A stretch of 64,000 bases of DNA from Homalodisca vitripennis (taxonomy: Eukaryota; Arthropoda; Insecta; Hemiptera; Cicadellidae). The notes beneath the pieces are model-generated. The model was not told the DNA's origin and searched no databases. It saw nothing but the letters and a program-made list of their open reading frames with translations. Shown here one piece after another: positions 35,309 to 47,524 of the stretch (position 1 is its first letter; the number at the start of each line of letters is the position of its first letter). The DNA lies in contig NC_060211.1 in NCBI RefSeq assembly GCF_021130785.1, positions 26,397,001 to 26,461,000 on the forward strand. The letters run 5' to 3'. The position numbers and the translations under genes are program-made.

Positions 35309-35882
35309 GGGTAGGGTACGATAAGCGGACCCGGTTTTTTTATATCGAAGAATGTAATCATCATTACCTAATATTTGCATCTCAAATCCTACACTATCAA
35401 TCGATATAAAAGTATCTATATAGTCCTCAATAAAAATCATATGTTTTAAATTAAAATATGAATTTAATATTTACAGTGATCAAACAAATTATTATAACCA
35501 AAATTAGCAAAACTGAAGACGACAATATTTGCTCCTCTTACAGTTACAGTTGTTTATTTCCCACAAATTTCACATAACGGGTTTTTCGGTACGAGTCAAC
35601 ATGTCGAAGTTACAAAAAACATGTCTTATCATCTTTTAAAGCAATGTCGTTTAGTTTTCTAAAATTGACTGTCATTTTTAATAATAATATGTCACTTATA
35701 AATAATTCAATAACATTACGAGTATTATTTGAAAGTGTTTACAGCTGTTGATGTAGATTATTTAAGTGAATGGTCCAAAATAATTAATCAGTTTCGATTG
35801 ATTATATCGATGGTTATGATTAAGTTATATCGTTTGCCAATTTCGATATAAAAAAACCGGGTCCTCTTATCGTACCCTATCC
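35309..35882. mobile_element. 574-bp TIR element (MITE) with 8-bp target duplication
   Basis: The left end GGGTAGGGTACGATAAGCGG continues as ACCCGGTTTTTTTATATCGAA. The right end read outward, GGATAGGGTACGATAAGAGG, continues identically, so about 41 bp are inverted with two differences. The 8-bp ACAAAATG flanks both sides (35301-35308 and 35883-35890). The interior is AT-rich and non-coding, with TATATCGAT-like sub-motifs near both ends. An 8-bp duplication fits hAT, P or Merlin superfamilies; the ends do not match the hAT CAGNG start. The superfamily is left open. Confidence 0.9.
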
Positions 35883-35890
35883 ACAAAATG

Positions 35891-38800
35891 TTTCAATACT
35901 TTTAATTTTAGTATTAGTAGTTCCTCATAAATTGAAGAAATATTCCGTTTACAGCTCGTGAAAGGGCTCTTATTGAGGGCCTTTTAAAATTAACCCAGTC
36001 AAAAATCGGAGTAAAACCTTAAAATAATGGTACTGATCCAAAAATATAAAAACGTCAATTATCTCGAAAATTATTCAGGGAAGATTCATATTGGGTGTTA
36101 TGTGTTATTCTTTCTCAGCTACTGGTACAACTTTGTGTGCAAGATAAACAAGAAAATATACATAAATTAAGTATTCTTATTAATTCCCATTATCTGTTCA
36201 CGGTGGACTTAATAATAATAAAAGGTAATGATGATAAATTACTATAAAATTTCTTAGTTTCTCTGTAGTAGTTAGTTCAATTAATAATTATACTCTCTGA
36301 TGAAATGTTTCTTCAACTGCGTTTTAAGTACTCTGTGGTTTCCATAAAATATGTTCCAAATAAATATTATTTTCACAAAGTCAAGGTACCACTGTAATAA
36401 ATAATTTTGTAACAAAAGTGCAAACTTTAAGACGCGCATATTGCTTCGTGACTTTAAAACCGTTTCTTGAATGTCTCATGAAATATAAATCCACTAAACT
36501 CCTGTAAGTTGCAGGCTTGAGTTGAACTCCTTGTCACGAAATGTCCGGTAGAAGTTTGTTTTGATTAATCTTGACATGAACTCTAAGTAGGACCTTTTAA
36601 GCGAGTAAATAAATACTTTCTTGACGTGGTGAAACTTGTATTTTAGTTCTACAATTTTGGACAGCCTGATTAACTACTTTCTTGTGGTTACGTGAGCTCT
36701 TAGAGTAACGCGGAGTGGAAGGGTTGATTAGTTTTCTCATAAAAACGCTCAATTTTCTTCTTTTCTTAATTTAAATTCTTGTGCTCTGATTTAGCAAATC
36801 AATATATCTGATTTCTTTGAAAAATGTATTTCTATTTTATGCAAAATTAAATTAAAGTGTATACCATTACATTTTTTTAAATTTTTGAATACTTAACACA
36901 ATATTTGGTTTAATATCGTTCAGTCCAACATTGTGACTATATTTTCTGACAAATATAGTCAGAGGTTAACCTCACCTTGTGTGAGGTTAATCTTGGATAT
37001 ATTTTGTAAATCCTTGATGACATCGCTTTAGAAAGTTTTCTATGTTTCAAAAATCTTTTGTTGGCGTGAAAAACAATGTCTTAATTCTACAGCTCGGCTT
37101 GTGACATAACCTGCACCGTTAGTTAGTTCCATTTTATATAATGCAACATTTCACAACCTAGTTAGCCAGTACAACTTAATATTATTTTTTTATCCAATGT
37201 TCCGGAACTAAATTATCGACGGACTAACTACCTAATTGGCACGCGTATGAATATTTTATTGTAACCCTTCGTAGCAGCCCAACTACGTGACCGATTTCAC
37301 CTCGCGCGCTATGTCCGCGAGCTCACGTATTATTTGATATAGATGGCTACCACTTTCATAACTTCTACTCCTCTTCTAGTAATTACCGACTAGAAATAAC
37401 CCTTCTTAGACTACAGCTTCAATGTCTCGTGCCAAGACGCCGACGCCCGGGTTGTGAGTCTACATATTGCGAAGGGAAGTAAAATCTTAAAGTTTTATAA
37501 AGTAAAATATCGTAAGCATAATTCCATGGAACATTGGACATTTTAGGCCCACCTATCAGATATACATTTTTAGTTCTTGTATTCTAATTGGCAGCAACGT
37601 GGCAAGGCATACATTTAATTTACCAATTAACAGTGGTGCTTGTAAGTTTCATTAATTAAATTGAACTTATAAGTAAACTTTGCAATTCGAGTATTTATTA
37701 CTACGACCTCAGAAGTCACCACCCCCTTGTGTTATCGTTATTCGGTACAAACTTTATTATCAAAACCTATAGTCGCATATCCTGTTCGAGATTAACACTC
37801 ACATGAAGGAAAAACATTTGTATGAGTCAAAACCAAATATGATAACAAATCATAATCATAAAAATGATATGATTAATTATAATACTACTGTTTTTTTATA
37901 TGACAATTACTTTATGTTGTTTATCATTACATATTTTCGTGTCATGTTATAAGAAAAATCATATTATTAATCCTCTTAAATTTTTAAGCCCTAGTCATTA
38001 ACCTATATTATTTGTATTATTATTATTACCTATTTATTATTTATTTACTGTTGTTTATGATTAATTTAGTACTTTTTATAATGTAATTTTTCAAAATCTT
38101 TCTTCAATTTTGTACAAAATTGTGTTCACCGTTAGAAGAAGGAATATTAATTGTAGATAATCATATAAACACTCGTAACATTTATTTTTAAACCAATTCA
38201 ATATTTGGATTTATCAAAATTTCTTTATAATATACATTTTCTGTTTTTTAACGTGGATAGCTTAAAATTATTGGTGTTTTCTCAGAATAATGTGTTGTTA
38301 GCTCAGTTCCATAGCTCTGTCTCGACTCCAAAAGTTTAGATATCCAACCAACCAAGCATCTAAATGCCTATTACATTACATTTAATTTTTACTTTCCATT
38401 TAAATAAAAAACCAACCTTTACAGTTTGATGTGAGTTTGTCAAATGATTATTAAAACTTACACCTTCAAAACGATAAGAAGTGTTTTACTGCAGCTGTTT
38501 AGCTATTAATAGTCATAGATCAGATGGTCAGTAGTCATAGATATGCTTTATACTTGCAGTCACACTCATTACTTACATTACTATAAATTTCTCCTACGAT
38601 CGATATCGATTGTATAAAATGTTTTCCGTGAAGAAGATATAATAAAAGTTTTATCCAGAGATGGATATAATTAATTTAAAATTATAATTGTACAATTTTA
38701 CTGATAAAATATCTCACTTGCAAAGATTATAGCAAGTAATAATGTAGACCTTGGGACTATTCATGTTCAACTTTAGCGAAAATTTTAACATTGGTAGATA

Positions 38801-39465
38801 ACAATGATTGCAACGAGAAAATAGCAGAATAAATACATTTGTAAGCAAAATACAATTTAATACGTGGCACGGTAACACATTGCGTTATAGATTTGAAACT
38901 TTAAATACGACCTCAGCGAACCCTGTTATAACAGTAGACACGACATAGGGCTTACTACAACCTAGTCTTTATCTAGTAACTATTTAAGTAGTAACTCTTG
39001 TACTTAAAGGGAGGGGTCCTATAGCACCGAATCCACCAGTGTCGAAAGACCTTTTAGTGAAGTGCTAGAAAAAATGGAAATGTCCATTAGTGCCTAAAAT
39101 ATTCAACCAGAGTCAAAAACTGTATTTTCCTTCAGCACTGAATTATACGTATCCCGATAACATCGACTTACCTACTCATATCCATGCATAAAAAAATAAG
39201 CTATAAATCTTATAACTTAGAATATGTCCTGGTTTTAAGAAAAAATACTTGTATGGATGGCAAAGATATAACAAACTTTATTTTGTGTGATTTTAGTACA
39301 ATTAAAACATTATTTCCTGATCGCCAGTTGACATTATTTAGAAACTGTAATAATATTAGGAATTATGGTAATAGTAATGGTCTCTGAGATTGAGTTGGCG
39401 CTGCACCAATGCCACCCAGTATCGGAAACTATTAAACCGTTTCCATTTAATCTCAGATTATATCA
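35891..39465. other. No gene seen
   Basis: Long AT-rich stretch. CpG-richer patches at 37290-37330 (CTCGCGCGCTATGTCCGCGA) and 37425-37455 (GCCAAGACGCCGACGCCCGG) have no assigned product. Short plus frames at 39184-39547 run into the 106-bp array. Confidence 0.45.
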
Positions 39466-39893
39466 AATGGCGGCATTCATTATCTCTTTATTTCAGTCCG
39501 GTTGCAAATATATGAATCGTGAATGTTCTAATGTTTTGTTTCTATAAAAAAAAAACTAAACTAAATCAACTGTAATGGCAGCATTCATTATTTCTTCATT
39601 TCAGTCCGGTTGCAAATATATCAATCGTGAATTTTCTAATGTTTTGTTTCTATAAAAAAAACTAAACTAAATCAACTGTAATGGCAGCATTCATTATCTT
39701 TTTAGTTCAGTCCGGTTGCAAATATATGAATCGTGAATGTTCTAATGTTTTTTTTCTATAAAAAAAACTAAACTAAATCAACTGTAATGGCGGCATTCAT
39801 TATCTCTTTATTTCAGTCCGGTTGCAAATATATGAATCGTGAATGTTCTAATGTTTTGTTTCTATAATAGAAACTAAATCAACTGTAAGGACA
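39466..39893. repeat. 106-108-bp tandem repeat, 4 copies
   Basis: CAGTCCGGTTGCAAATATAT recurs at 39494, 39602, 39708 and 39814. Each unit includes GCATTCATTATCTCTTTA, GAATCGTGAATGTTCTAATG, TTTTGTTTCTATA and an A-run before CTAAACTAAATCAACTGTAA. Unit length varies mainly with the A-run. The last unit loses the A-run (CTATAATAGAAACTAAATC). Confidence 0.97.
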
Positions 39894-40834
39894 GTTTTGG
39901 AAATAACTGAAATTCAACTAGACAACCTATAGTTAAACATAAATATAGCACTAATTACGTCATCACTTATAACTTTTTTTATCCTTTCACAAAGATGAAT
40001 CGATTTATTGATTTGCTAAACAACCAAAGGCTTAACGTTTACATTTTAAGCGACAACTCTAAATCTCTAACTTTGTTTTGGTAAATAAATAAAGATTTAT
40101 AGTGATAAACTCTAATACATCAAAATAGAACTTGCTCTATTCGATTAAAACAGGTTCATTGACAAAACCGTATAGAACAAACCTAGTTTAATTAATAATT
40201 AAATAAGAACCATAAAATTATGTATTTGTAAGTTTTAAGAGATATTTCATTGCATAAATACGTTCATCCTACAAATAACAAAAGAAGTAGGGATTTTTTG
40301 ATAATCTAACAGTATTTATGTCACTCTAAAATTTGGGATAGTCAAATTTGTTAGTAGTTCATTATCGAATTGTTGCATTTTTTTAAATGCACTTATGAGC
40401 AATACGATTTTTCTAATAGCCAATTCAAACTGAATGATATTGACTGCCTGTATATTAATAGAAGGCTCTTCTGTAAAATTAACAATACGAAAAAACACTA
40501 AATCTTGTCACCCAATCTAAACAGAGAAAAAGATTTATCTCCGTATTTTACTTTTGAATATAACATAAAATAATGATTAAATAGTATATCTGGGTGAATA
40601 ATGTCGTTATTTCAGTTATTTCATATCGATATATTAAATTTTCTATACTACGAGAGTGATTTTGCATTCTTTTTCTCTATACTGAAATTCAATCATCTTA
40701 AACAATAATTTTATTGAAATCGGTATAGAATTTATTCCTAAGAAAGAATTGTCTGCCACCGCAAAGTTTAGTAGAGGTCAAATGTGGGGGCATTGGAAGG
40801 GTTAACAAAAATTAATCGATTTTTTTCGCAGATT
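39894..40834. other. No gene seen
   Basis: AT-rich. GGAAGGGTTAAC near 40796-40807 looks like a piggyBac-type right boundary but has no partner that I can support. Confidence 0.4.
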
Positions 40835-40837
40835 CAA

Positions 40838-41330
40838 TCAATCAATCAAATATCCTTTATTTCCAAACAAACATATAACATGCATTGGATTGCGTCATAA
40901 ATATTTTAAAAAATACAAGTACAGTTTACATCTATACATACAGACTATTTACCAATAAATTCACTGAGATTGTAGAAACATTTTTCTATAAAAAAGCCTT
41001 CAGTGTTCTCTTAAAGACAATTTCATCATGTACATTCTTTAGGTCCACAGGAAGAGAATTATAAAAAATTACAGCATTATAAAAACAGTGATGTTTGAAA
41101 AAAAGAGGTCGCATGGGGGGGAATATTTAATTTGTTGCTATTTCTGAGGTAATGTCTGGACTGTGGAATTAGTGACTTGAAAATGCCCTGGTTTTGCTTA
41201 AAAAAATACCAATGTGTGGTAAATATATATACTTGGAAAAGTAAGCAGATTGAACTTCTTAAAATGTGATTTGCAGGATTCTGATTGACGGATGCCAGCA
41301 ATAGCTCTCATTCCATTTTTAAATTTTTCT
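40838..41330 (-). mobile_element. Non-LTR retrotransposon 3' end (RT C-terminus)
   Basis: Read on the minus strand, this encodes MRAIAGIRQSESCKSHFKKF, then LLTFPSIYIYHTLVFF, KQNQGIFKSL, SRHYLRNSNKLNIPPHATSF and NAVIFYNSLPVDLKNV, ending near FIEKCFYNLSEFIGK. This is the order of blocks at the C-terminus of jockey/CR1-type reverse transcriptases, after the RT fingers and palm. At least one frameshift lies in a T-run (plus-strand A-run near 41200), and another lies near 41095. The 3' end reads AATAAAGGATATTTGATTGA, a polyadenylation-like signal followed by a (TTGA)n tail in place of poly(A). It is 5'-truncated, as most LINE copies are. Confidence 0.75.
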
Positions 41331-41543
41331 AGCTATTTATAGTTAAAAACCAACCACCATTATACACATAAATAACAGTTATATCCTCGTCAGATAAGTA
41401 GACAAAGAGAATGAATGTCGCCACGAAAAATCATTGGAACTTGAGGAGTATAGTAATTTAAAACTTATCTACCTTTCTGACGGTTGTTTTAAGTATGTCG
41501 AGGTAAAAAAAAAGATCTGAGAAAAAGTTTTTGTTGCACAATT

Positions 41544-41600
41544 TTAACCCTTTTACTGCCTGTAATGATTGGTATTGTTGCTTTTATCCCTTCATACCCT
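41544..41600 (+). mobile_element. piggyBac-like terminus, isolated
   Basis: TTAA followed by CCCTTTTACTGCCTGTAATG fits the TTAA target and CCC-start of piggyBac-type ends and resembles the end at 53176. No matching right end or transposase is seen nearby. Confidence 0.3.
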
Positions 41601-41939
41601 TGTTTGAGGTTTTTCACACAATTTGCTTCTCTACTATGAAATAATCGTTGCGTAATTCAACCTCATCATAACGATTTTCAATTTATCATTATAAACTCTT
41701 AAAATATATTTGATAAGTCTTGTTTGTGCAAAGATATGGTAGACATGTGAATACTCTCAAGGCCTATTTTTATTAACTTGTTTGTAGGCAACGCTAGATC
41801 CAAATAAAATTGTATTAATTTTCTTAACCATTAATAGAAACCATCCTTTTCGAACTGTTTTAAGAATTCGTTAAATGTAGAAGTCCGATTAATGGAACGG
41901 AGTTTGGATAATTTTTTTATGTAATGTAATTTTGATAAA

Positions 41940-42480
41940 TATATAATAATAATAATAATTCTTTATTTTGTCAAAAACACAGAATATACATTTTGCATAT
42001 ACATCTTCATGCATAATAAAATACATACATACATTTACATAGTATAAATCAAAATAAATGTTCTTACATTAAGTAACTACAATATGTTCATTTTAAGATG
42101 CAAAAACAGTCTCAATAAAAGATAATATAACTTAAAAAACTGTATTTAAGACAAGACAAATAGGAACCCCATAGGTAAAACCAGTATTGGGATCTCCATC
42201 ACTTAACTAAAACAAAAAAATCGGCTAGCAGCGACACGCAACTCGTATTAGGAAAAAAAAATTTATTTTACTCAAAAAATAATCTCTGTTTAATAACTCT
42301 GTGCTTTAAATTACACAACTAAATTTATCCCTTCAAAAAAGTAACTGTACAACAATAACAAAATAAACTATTATTGCAGAGGGAATAAAAAAATAATAAT
42401 AATAATAAAATCTACACAACAAATCTACACTAGAATTCTACACAAATTCTACACCCATTTAAATTGTGACATTTAACCAG
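41940..42480 (-). mobile_element. Possible LINE 3' tail with (ATT)n
   Basis: On the minus strand the sequence runs TTTTGACAAAATAAAGAATT then (ATT)n, a polyadenylation-like signal with a microsatellite tail, as in many insect non-LTR retrotransposons. The body (42000-42480) is AT-rich and no RT peptide is recognisable. Confidence 0.35.
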
Positions 42481-43363
42481 TTGTCTATATGACTGGATAT
42501 GTGAATTTTCACGTACACCGTTAGAAGATTCACTAAAGGCATACACCAGAAGCTATAATGGTTACCAAAGTTATTATTCCAATTTAGGTTTTAGTAGAAA
42601 ATTACCCAAAATAGCATTTGCTAATGAATGTGGCATGCGATGCAACAGATACTGCAGTATTTGTCCTAAGAATCTTAGCTGAAGTATAAAACCCAAAAGT
42701 CTGCTTGCCATAATTACTAGACTGGTTTAATGATGCCACGCTGGTGTAGTTATAAATATAATTCTGCAAGTTTATGTATTCCCTTGCAATTTGAAACACT
42801 TCAAGAAACAAGTCACGAATTTAAATATTAAAGGAATCTACATACTCTTACGCCTCACAATTCACATGTTATAAGAAAGGGTAGGCCTTCTACTAAATTA
42901 TACAAAGGTGAATTACATGTTCACGTCACCCCCCTCCCTCCGTCCTTTCATATTTGATGCCCTGCTGCAGCATTGCTGTAATATCAACCTTCACAGTGTT
43001 TCCTTAGAGGTATGGGTAACTTATGGAAGATATGTTTCTATTCTTTATACTCATAGAATTCAAATTCCAAAAAATTTATTCAAAATATAATGCAAAAATT
43101 TTAAAATTTGATTTGGAAATCTCAGTGGGATTATACATAATTTGTTTTAATTCAAATGTTCTACTAATGTTCTACATTTGAGACATATTTACAAGAAAAC
43201 AAGCTGTTTTTATTGTAAAGACTTATAAGAACCACGTTTAGAAGAATATTTCCAAACGCTTAAAAACTTAAGAACTTTTTATAGATTTAAATAGATTATA
43301 CAAATATATCCAGATATATATGAAAAGGCTTTGCCATTTATAAAAATGTTATTAATGTAAATA
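42481..43363. other. No gene seen
   Basis: AT-rich DNA with short frames (42602-42811 minus, 42908-43090 plus) that I cannot assign. Confidence 0.45.
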
Positions 43364-43560
43364 AAAAAGTCGTTTGACAGCATTTGGTCTTCCAATCATA
43401 TGTTAATTTGGTTTTTAAGCATATATGTGACAGAAACTGTCAAAATAAAGTAATTTAATCGTAAAAAGTAAGGGCTCTGTGGTGTAGTGGTACTGCATTT
43501 AACCGGCAAGTGAGAGATCCGGGTTCGAGTCCTGGCGGAGCAAGTACTTTTTGTGATTGA
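43364..43560 (+). mobile_element. Dispersed repeat carrying a tRNA-like sequence, copy 1
   Basis: From AAAGTCGTTTGACAG through ATTTGGTCTTCCAATCATAT and TATGTGACAGAAACTGTC to the tRNA-like part, this matches 49227-49420 block by block. The shared part includes about 105 bp upstream of the tRNA-like sequence and a short tail (AAGTACTTTTTGTGATTGA). A plain tRNA gene would not share its 5' flank, so the cassette moved or was duplicated as one unit. Confidence 0.75.
43473..43543 (+). tRNA. tRNA-like sequence, probable SINE head or tRNA pseudogene
   Basis: A box TGGTGTAGTGG and B box GGGTTCGAGTCC are both intact. The acceptor arm GGCTCTG pairs with CGGAGCA at six of seven positions (the first pair is G-A). 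The T stem CCGGG/CCTGG pairs fully, with one G-T. The anticodon arm is damaged here (CATTTAACCGGCAAGTGAG). In the copy at 49335 the stem CTCGC/GTGAG is intact around the loop CCGGCAA, which would place GGC at the anticodon but has C rather than T at position 33. The minus-strand frame reading PPGLEPGSLTC is the usual translation shadow of a tRNA gene. A working tRNA is unlikely. Confidence 0.6.
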
Positions 43561-44836
43561 CGACTGGATGCTCTGAACCTTTTAAAATGATTACGTGATA
43601 TCTTAAAGTGGCATAAGTAAGTACGAAAGAAGCTTTTCTTAAACGAAGACAAATTTAGATTGACGTAGAATGTTAGAATGCAATAAATTTATTTTATAAA
43701 AATTAAATTTGTAATATGTTAAGCTTGAAAAATGTATGGCTATGCTTATTGTATGAATAACCCTTATGGTAACAAGGAAATCGCAGGATAAAAAATTTCC
43801 AAACATACTAAATATAATTATGTAACATTTTAAAACGTCATTTAGAAAACATAGATTCTAATGAAAAGGTTTACACATATTTTAAATTTTGCATGCAACT
43901 CCAGCAAAATCTTACACGAAACGGCATGGTTTCTCATGTATCTTAAATTAAAGATAGAACATTCAAATATGTAACATTTATTCTTGTAATGTATTGATAA
44001 TTCTTATAATCAGTTTTAAAGTTGCATGCCTAATACATGTTTTTAGCTAACCTACAAATCTTAACAACAGGTCATAAGAGATTCATTTAAATTCATGCAG
44101 TCAATTTATTTTTAAATAATGGTTTTTTTATTATTTCTTAATCCATTTCTTGGGGCATTTGTATTCGTTACAGACACTACGCGTCTATCTTCTATTTTAC
44201 TGGAAAGCTGTCTATTCAAATATGTTCCACATGTGTACACCAACACTTGGATACTTTACTTTCTAGTATCACTCAGTACTTTCTAAAACAAGTCGAAAAT
44301 CAATTTGGCCGTAAACAATTTGGGATGAGATTGTTTTGCAAGGTAAATGTAGGCCGAAAAGAGAAAATAAACCATTGTTGAATATTCAGTGATTTCACTG
44401 ACGTAACTTACGGTGACGGTTGAATGACTGGACAAACAGGGGCGCGCTCTGATAGATATACGTTCTCGGTATCTCGTTGAGTAGAATGGTGAAAATAAAC
44501 AGAATCATAATAGCATTAACGATGTATTAATTATGACTGAAAGACTGTATGTATTTATAAATAAATATTAACAAGATCTCAAGGCCAGCGAAACGACGCG
44601 ACGTTGATGTTAGATGGTGTAAAAATTTATATACAACATTAAAGAAATGAATGTAACTGATACTAAAAATGCAATAAAAAAACTCATTTTAAGTTAATAA
44701 ATGATTGAGAGATTTCACATTTCAATTCACCTAGTTTTACTACATATATTTATAGCGATAGTTCCAGTACCATTGGAGCAGGTAGGGGAAAGTTGATGAG
44801 CTGGCGATGATCGAAGTTCATGGTAGTTAGTGATGT
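43561..44836. other. No gene seen
   Basis: AT-rich DNA; 44395-44480 is slightly GC-richer (GACGTAACTTACGGTGACGG) without a recognisable product. Confidence 0.45.
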
Positions 44837-45061
44837 GGTTTGAGAGGGAGGGAGAGAGACAGAAAGGGAGAGGGAGGTGACGGAGAGGGAGAGAGGAGAG
44901 AGGGAGGGAGAAATAGAGAGGATGGAGGGGTGAGAGAGAAAGAATGAGATGTTAGGAGGGAGGGGGAGGAAGGGAGAAAGAGAGAGGATGGAGGAGTGAG
45001 AGAGAAAGAATGAGAGGTTGGGAGGTAGGGGGAGGAAGGGGAGAGAGAGAGAGGAGAGAGA

Positions 45062-45095
<34 letters not shown>
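44837..45095. repeat. Polypurine GA-rich tract with ~80-bp internal duplication
   Basis: The tract is almost entirely A and G on the plus strand, ending in (AG)n at about 45060-45094. A block containing GAGAGGATGGAGGGGTGAGA, AGAAAGAATGAGATGTTAGG and AGGGAGGGGGAGGAAGGGAG occurs twice (about 44915 and 44988). Such tracts can form triplex DNA. The 107-codon minus-strand Ser/Leu/Pro frame is a by-product. Confidence 0.95.
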
Positions 45096-45098
<3 letters not shown>

Positions 45099-45177
45099 GT
45101 ATAGCATTTATGCTGACTACAATTAGAACTTTCAAGAGATAACGGTCCAAACTTATTAGGAAAATTTGATTTACCTT

Positions 45178-45250
45178 TACCTTTCCGAGAATCGAACCTG
45201 TGTCCTCTCAGTTTTGGAGCTGCACTAGACCTCCTCGGCTACAGTGCTGG
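45178..45250 (-). mobile_element. tRNA-derived SINE head
   Basis: On the minus strand: CACTGTAGCCGAGGAGGTCT (A box and D arm), AGTGCAGCTCCAAAACTGAG (anticodon-arm-like), AGGACACAGGTTCGATTCTC (B box). The B box is intact. The acceptor stem is not closed, so this is a SINE or pseudogene. The layout is like 5566-5720 and 60355-60440. Confidence 0.6.
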
Positions 45251-46857
45251 TCAAAAGACTTCAACTAGCGTTGCCACCCTGGAACAATGGAGTGATTTTA
45301 TCAGATTTATAATCACTAACTGGAATGCATTGGTACAAGGAACGCTTCGTTCGGAAAGAGGTCTCACAGAAACTTGGAATTACTGAAACACACTACCCTA
45401 GGGTAGGAAATAAATCACTATTTATATAAGTTTTAATCTTTGAAAACTACAGGTTTACCGTGTATTTAAGTGTAACTAACCATATTTTTCTTGAAAAAAC
45501 AAAATTTTATTGACAAATATTAGTAAATTCTCTTACTCATATTATTAGTTTATTTTATAATGATATATTTCACGATTGCGTAGTAAGTATTTCATCATTT
45601 TATGTGTCTGGATCTAGAAGAGACAAACAGTTCCTCATAAAATATCCAGACATAATTCTCAAAATATTAGATATTTCGAAGTTCTCGATTGCTTCATCAT
45701 TGTACTCTCATTTCTTAGTTTGTGAACAATCCAAGGAGGTAGTTTGGGCCCCTATCAGCTTTGTCAGAACTTTCCACCGAATTGGAAATTTTGATGAAAC
45801 ACTTTACAAAGGAAGCACTTAGTAGGTAAATCGAAGCAGAGAAAGGCCGTCTTTGGAGAAGCAACAGCGCCGATATTGAAAGAAAACAGTTGAGGAGTAG
45901 AGGCGGCTGTGACAATGGTGCGGCCGCCATTGTGATGTTCCGTCGATCGGCTCCGATCAGACCCCGAAAAAAATAACAATTGTTTGTTATTGTTGTAAAA
46001 TTACTTGGACCGGTTTTTTTTATATAAAAACTGCTCTCTATTCTTTGATTACAAAATCTCCAGATAAGAAAAGAATCATCTTGTCTACTTCTACTTCAAG
46101 AATAGATCTTTAGTAAAATGTTCATTGAAGTTGTATGCGAAATGTCATGTCTATATAATGTGTTTGTTACTATATCACATGTTCTATGATTATACTCAGT
46201 TTGCATACGAATTTATTCAAATGTATGTATTATGTGATTTAATTGTCATCTTGATTACCATAAGACCAATATAAATTTGTTCACTAACGCTCAGCTAAAT
46301 GCCATGGGGTCTTGGTGTGTATACTTTTATTATTTAAGCACTGGTATGAAACCCAATTTCATGAACCAAAATGTGATTGCTTCATATCTCCAGAAAGATT
46401 GCATCTGGAGATTTGAAGTTTTGCATGAACTTCGTTTTTACATAGACAAGAATGAGTTCTATGATGGTACATGTCGAACCATGGAATTTGACTGAGTGTA
46501 ATTGAAGACTATATATAACTCAGTAAGCCGACGGAATTTAAATTTTTGTTTGGCTGTGGATATAAAACTTTTTCAGTCCGTAGTGAAACTAGCAGCACAC
46601 TTGAGATTTGGCAAGCAGCCCCAGCAAAGACTGCTACACGACACACGTAATGTGGCGTACTTCTGCCTTGATCTATTTACCAAAGGCCACTAAATAGAGA
46701 GCAATAAATAGAGCTCAGAGGGCTCGAAAATTCCACAATAATCACTTTTTATAAGGTCTTTGTAGTAATAAGTGACTCCAATGGTCTTTCGTTTCAATAA
46801 AATCAACGTTACTTAGGTAATTCATTATGTTTACAAGTTTGCGTGGTAAAATAATTG
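45251..46857. other. Unassigned DNA with weak coding-like frames
   Basis: Plus frames at 45604-45822, 46277-46495 and 46502-46693 and overlapping minus frames at 45715-45979 show no known domain. 45900-45965 is GC-rich (GCGGCCGCCATTGTGATG). The minus frame starting near 45930 begins with a hydrophobic, signal-like stretch, but composition alone could explain it. Decayed element coding sequence is possible. Confidence 0.3.
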
Positions 46858-47240
46858 TCTGAAGAAATCAGAATATGTCAGTGACGAAGAACGTCAAAAT
46901 GATCTCCTTGCATCGTTTCGACATCAGAGACACCTAGAGGACAAAATATAGTGTAATCTAGGTGAAGAGGTACTCTCATTGTCTCATCAGGTGCACAATT
47001 GAGTACACTACGATGTTTCAGACACGATTTCTAAGCACAGTGGAGCAACCAAGTTTTCCACACATAACGCAGCTATGGTTGGTTCATTTTGAGCTTCTTC
47101 GTCGCCGACTTTTCCCTCAGTTCTTCAGACGAACGTAAGTCAAGATTCCAGGATTCAAGTCTATGGCATCGTCAGATTCCAGACGCTGCACTAAGAGGAA
47201 GGTGAACTAGAGCTTAACTCAGTATTCACAACTGGAGTTT
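46858..47240. mobile_element. Family B, copy 3 (plus part joined to a minus part)
   Basis: The plus-oriented part (46858-47095) follows copy 1 from CTGAAGAAATCAGAA, GTGACGAAGAACG and CATCGTTTCGACATCAGAGA to AACCAAGTTTTCCACACATA. Minus-oriented blocks then begin at 47090 (GAGCTTCTTCGTCGCCGAC, AGACGAACG, CAGATTCCAGACGCTGCACT, AGAGGAAGGTGAACTAGAGC). The head-to-head arrangement of two family B halves resembles 47525-47790 and 56757-56885. Confidence 0.65.
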
Positions 47241-47276
47241 ATAAGAGGTTCTTAGAACCAAGACAAGACATTTTCC

Positions 47277-47500
47277 ATTATCCTAATTCAAGACCTCAAA
47301 CTACTGCTTTTTATATAGTCCAATTATTCGGAAACGGACCACGAGACCGGAATATTCCAGTGATTTTCATCACTTTCACAGGAGTGTTAGGCATGCCATT
47401 TAAAGAGGATATGCCTGTGATGTAAGTGCAAAGCTGTGTGTAGTCATGTAATAAATCTTTAAATTTGTTGGTCTTTTTTTAATTTTGGAATTTGAAAGTT
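47277..47500 (+). mobile_element. Family B-associated module
   Basis: TTATCCTAATTCAAGACCTC, AAACTACTGCTTTTTA, GGAATATTCCAGTGATTTTC, CACAGGAGTGTTAGGCATGC, TTTAAAGAGGATATGCCTGT and GTCATGTAATAAATCTTTAA are shared, in the same order and position relative to family B arms, with 56526-56745. The two loci therefore carry copies of one larger element. It ends with an AATAAA signal (47449) near a TTGTTGGT block. No protein domain is recognised. Confidence 0.65.
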
Positions 47501-47524
47501 GATTTTAGCTCTAGTTTATTTTTC

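Noticed and set aside
43473..43543. Functional tRNA-Ala
   Set aside because: The anticodon arm is damaged, the first acceptor pair is broken, position 33 is not T in the better copy, and the flanks are repetitive.
44827..45150. Ser/Leu/Pro-rich 107-codon frame
   Set aside because: Translation of the polypyrimidine strand of a GA tract.
45604..46693. A multi-exon host gene
   Set aside because: The frames are short, lack consistent splice sites and have no recognised domain. Kept as unassigned.
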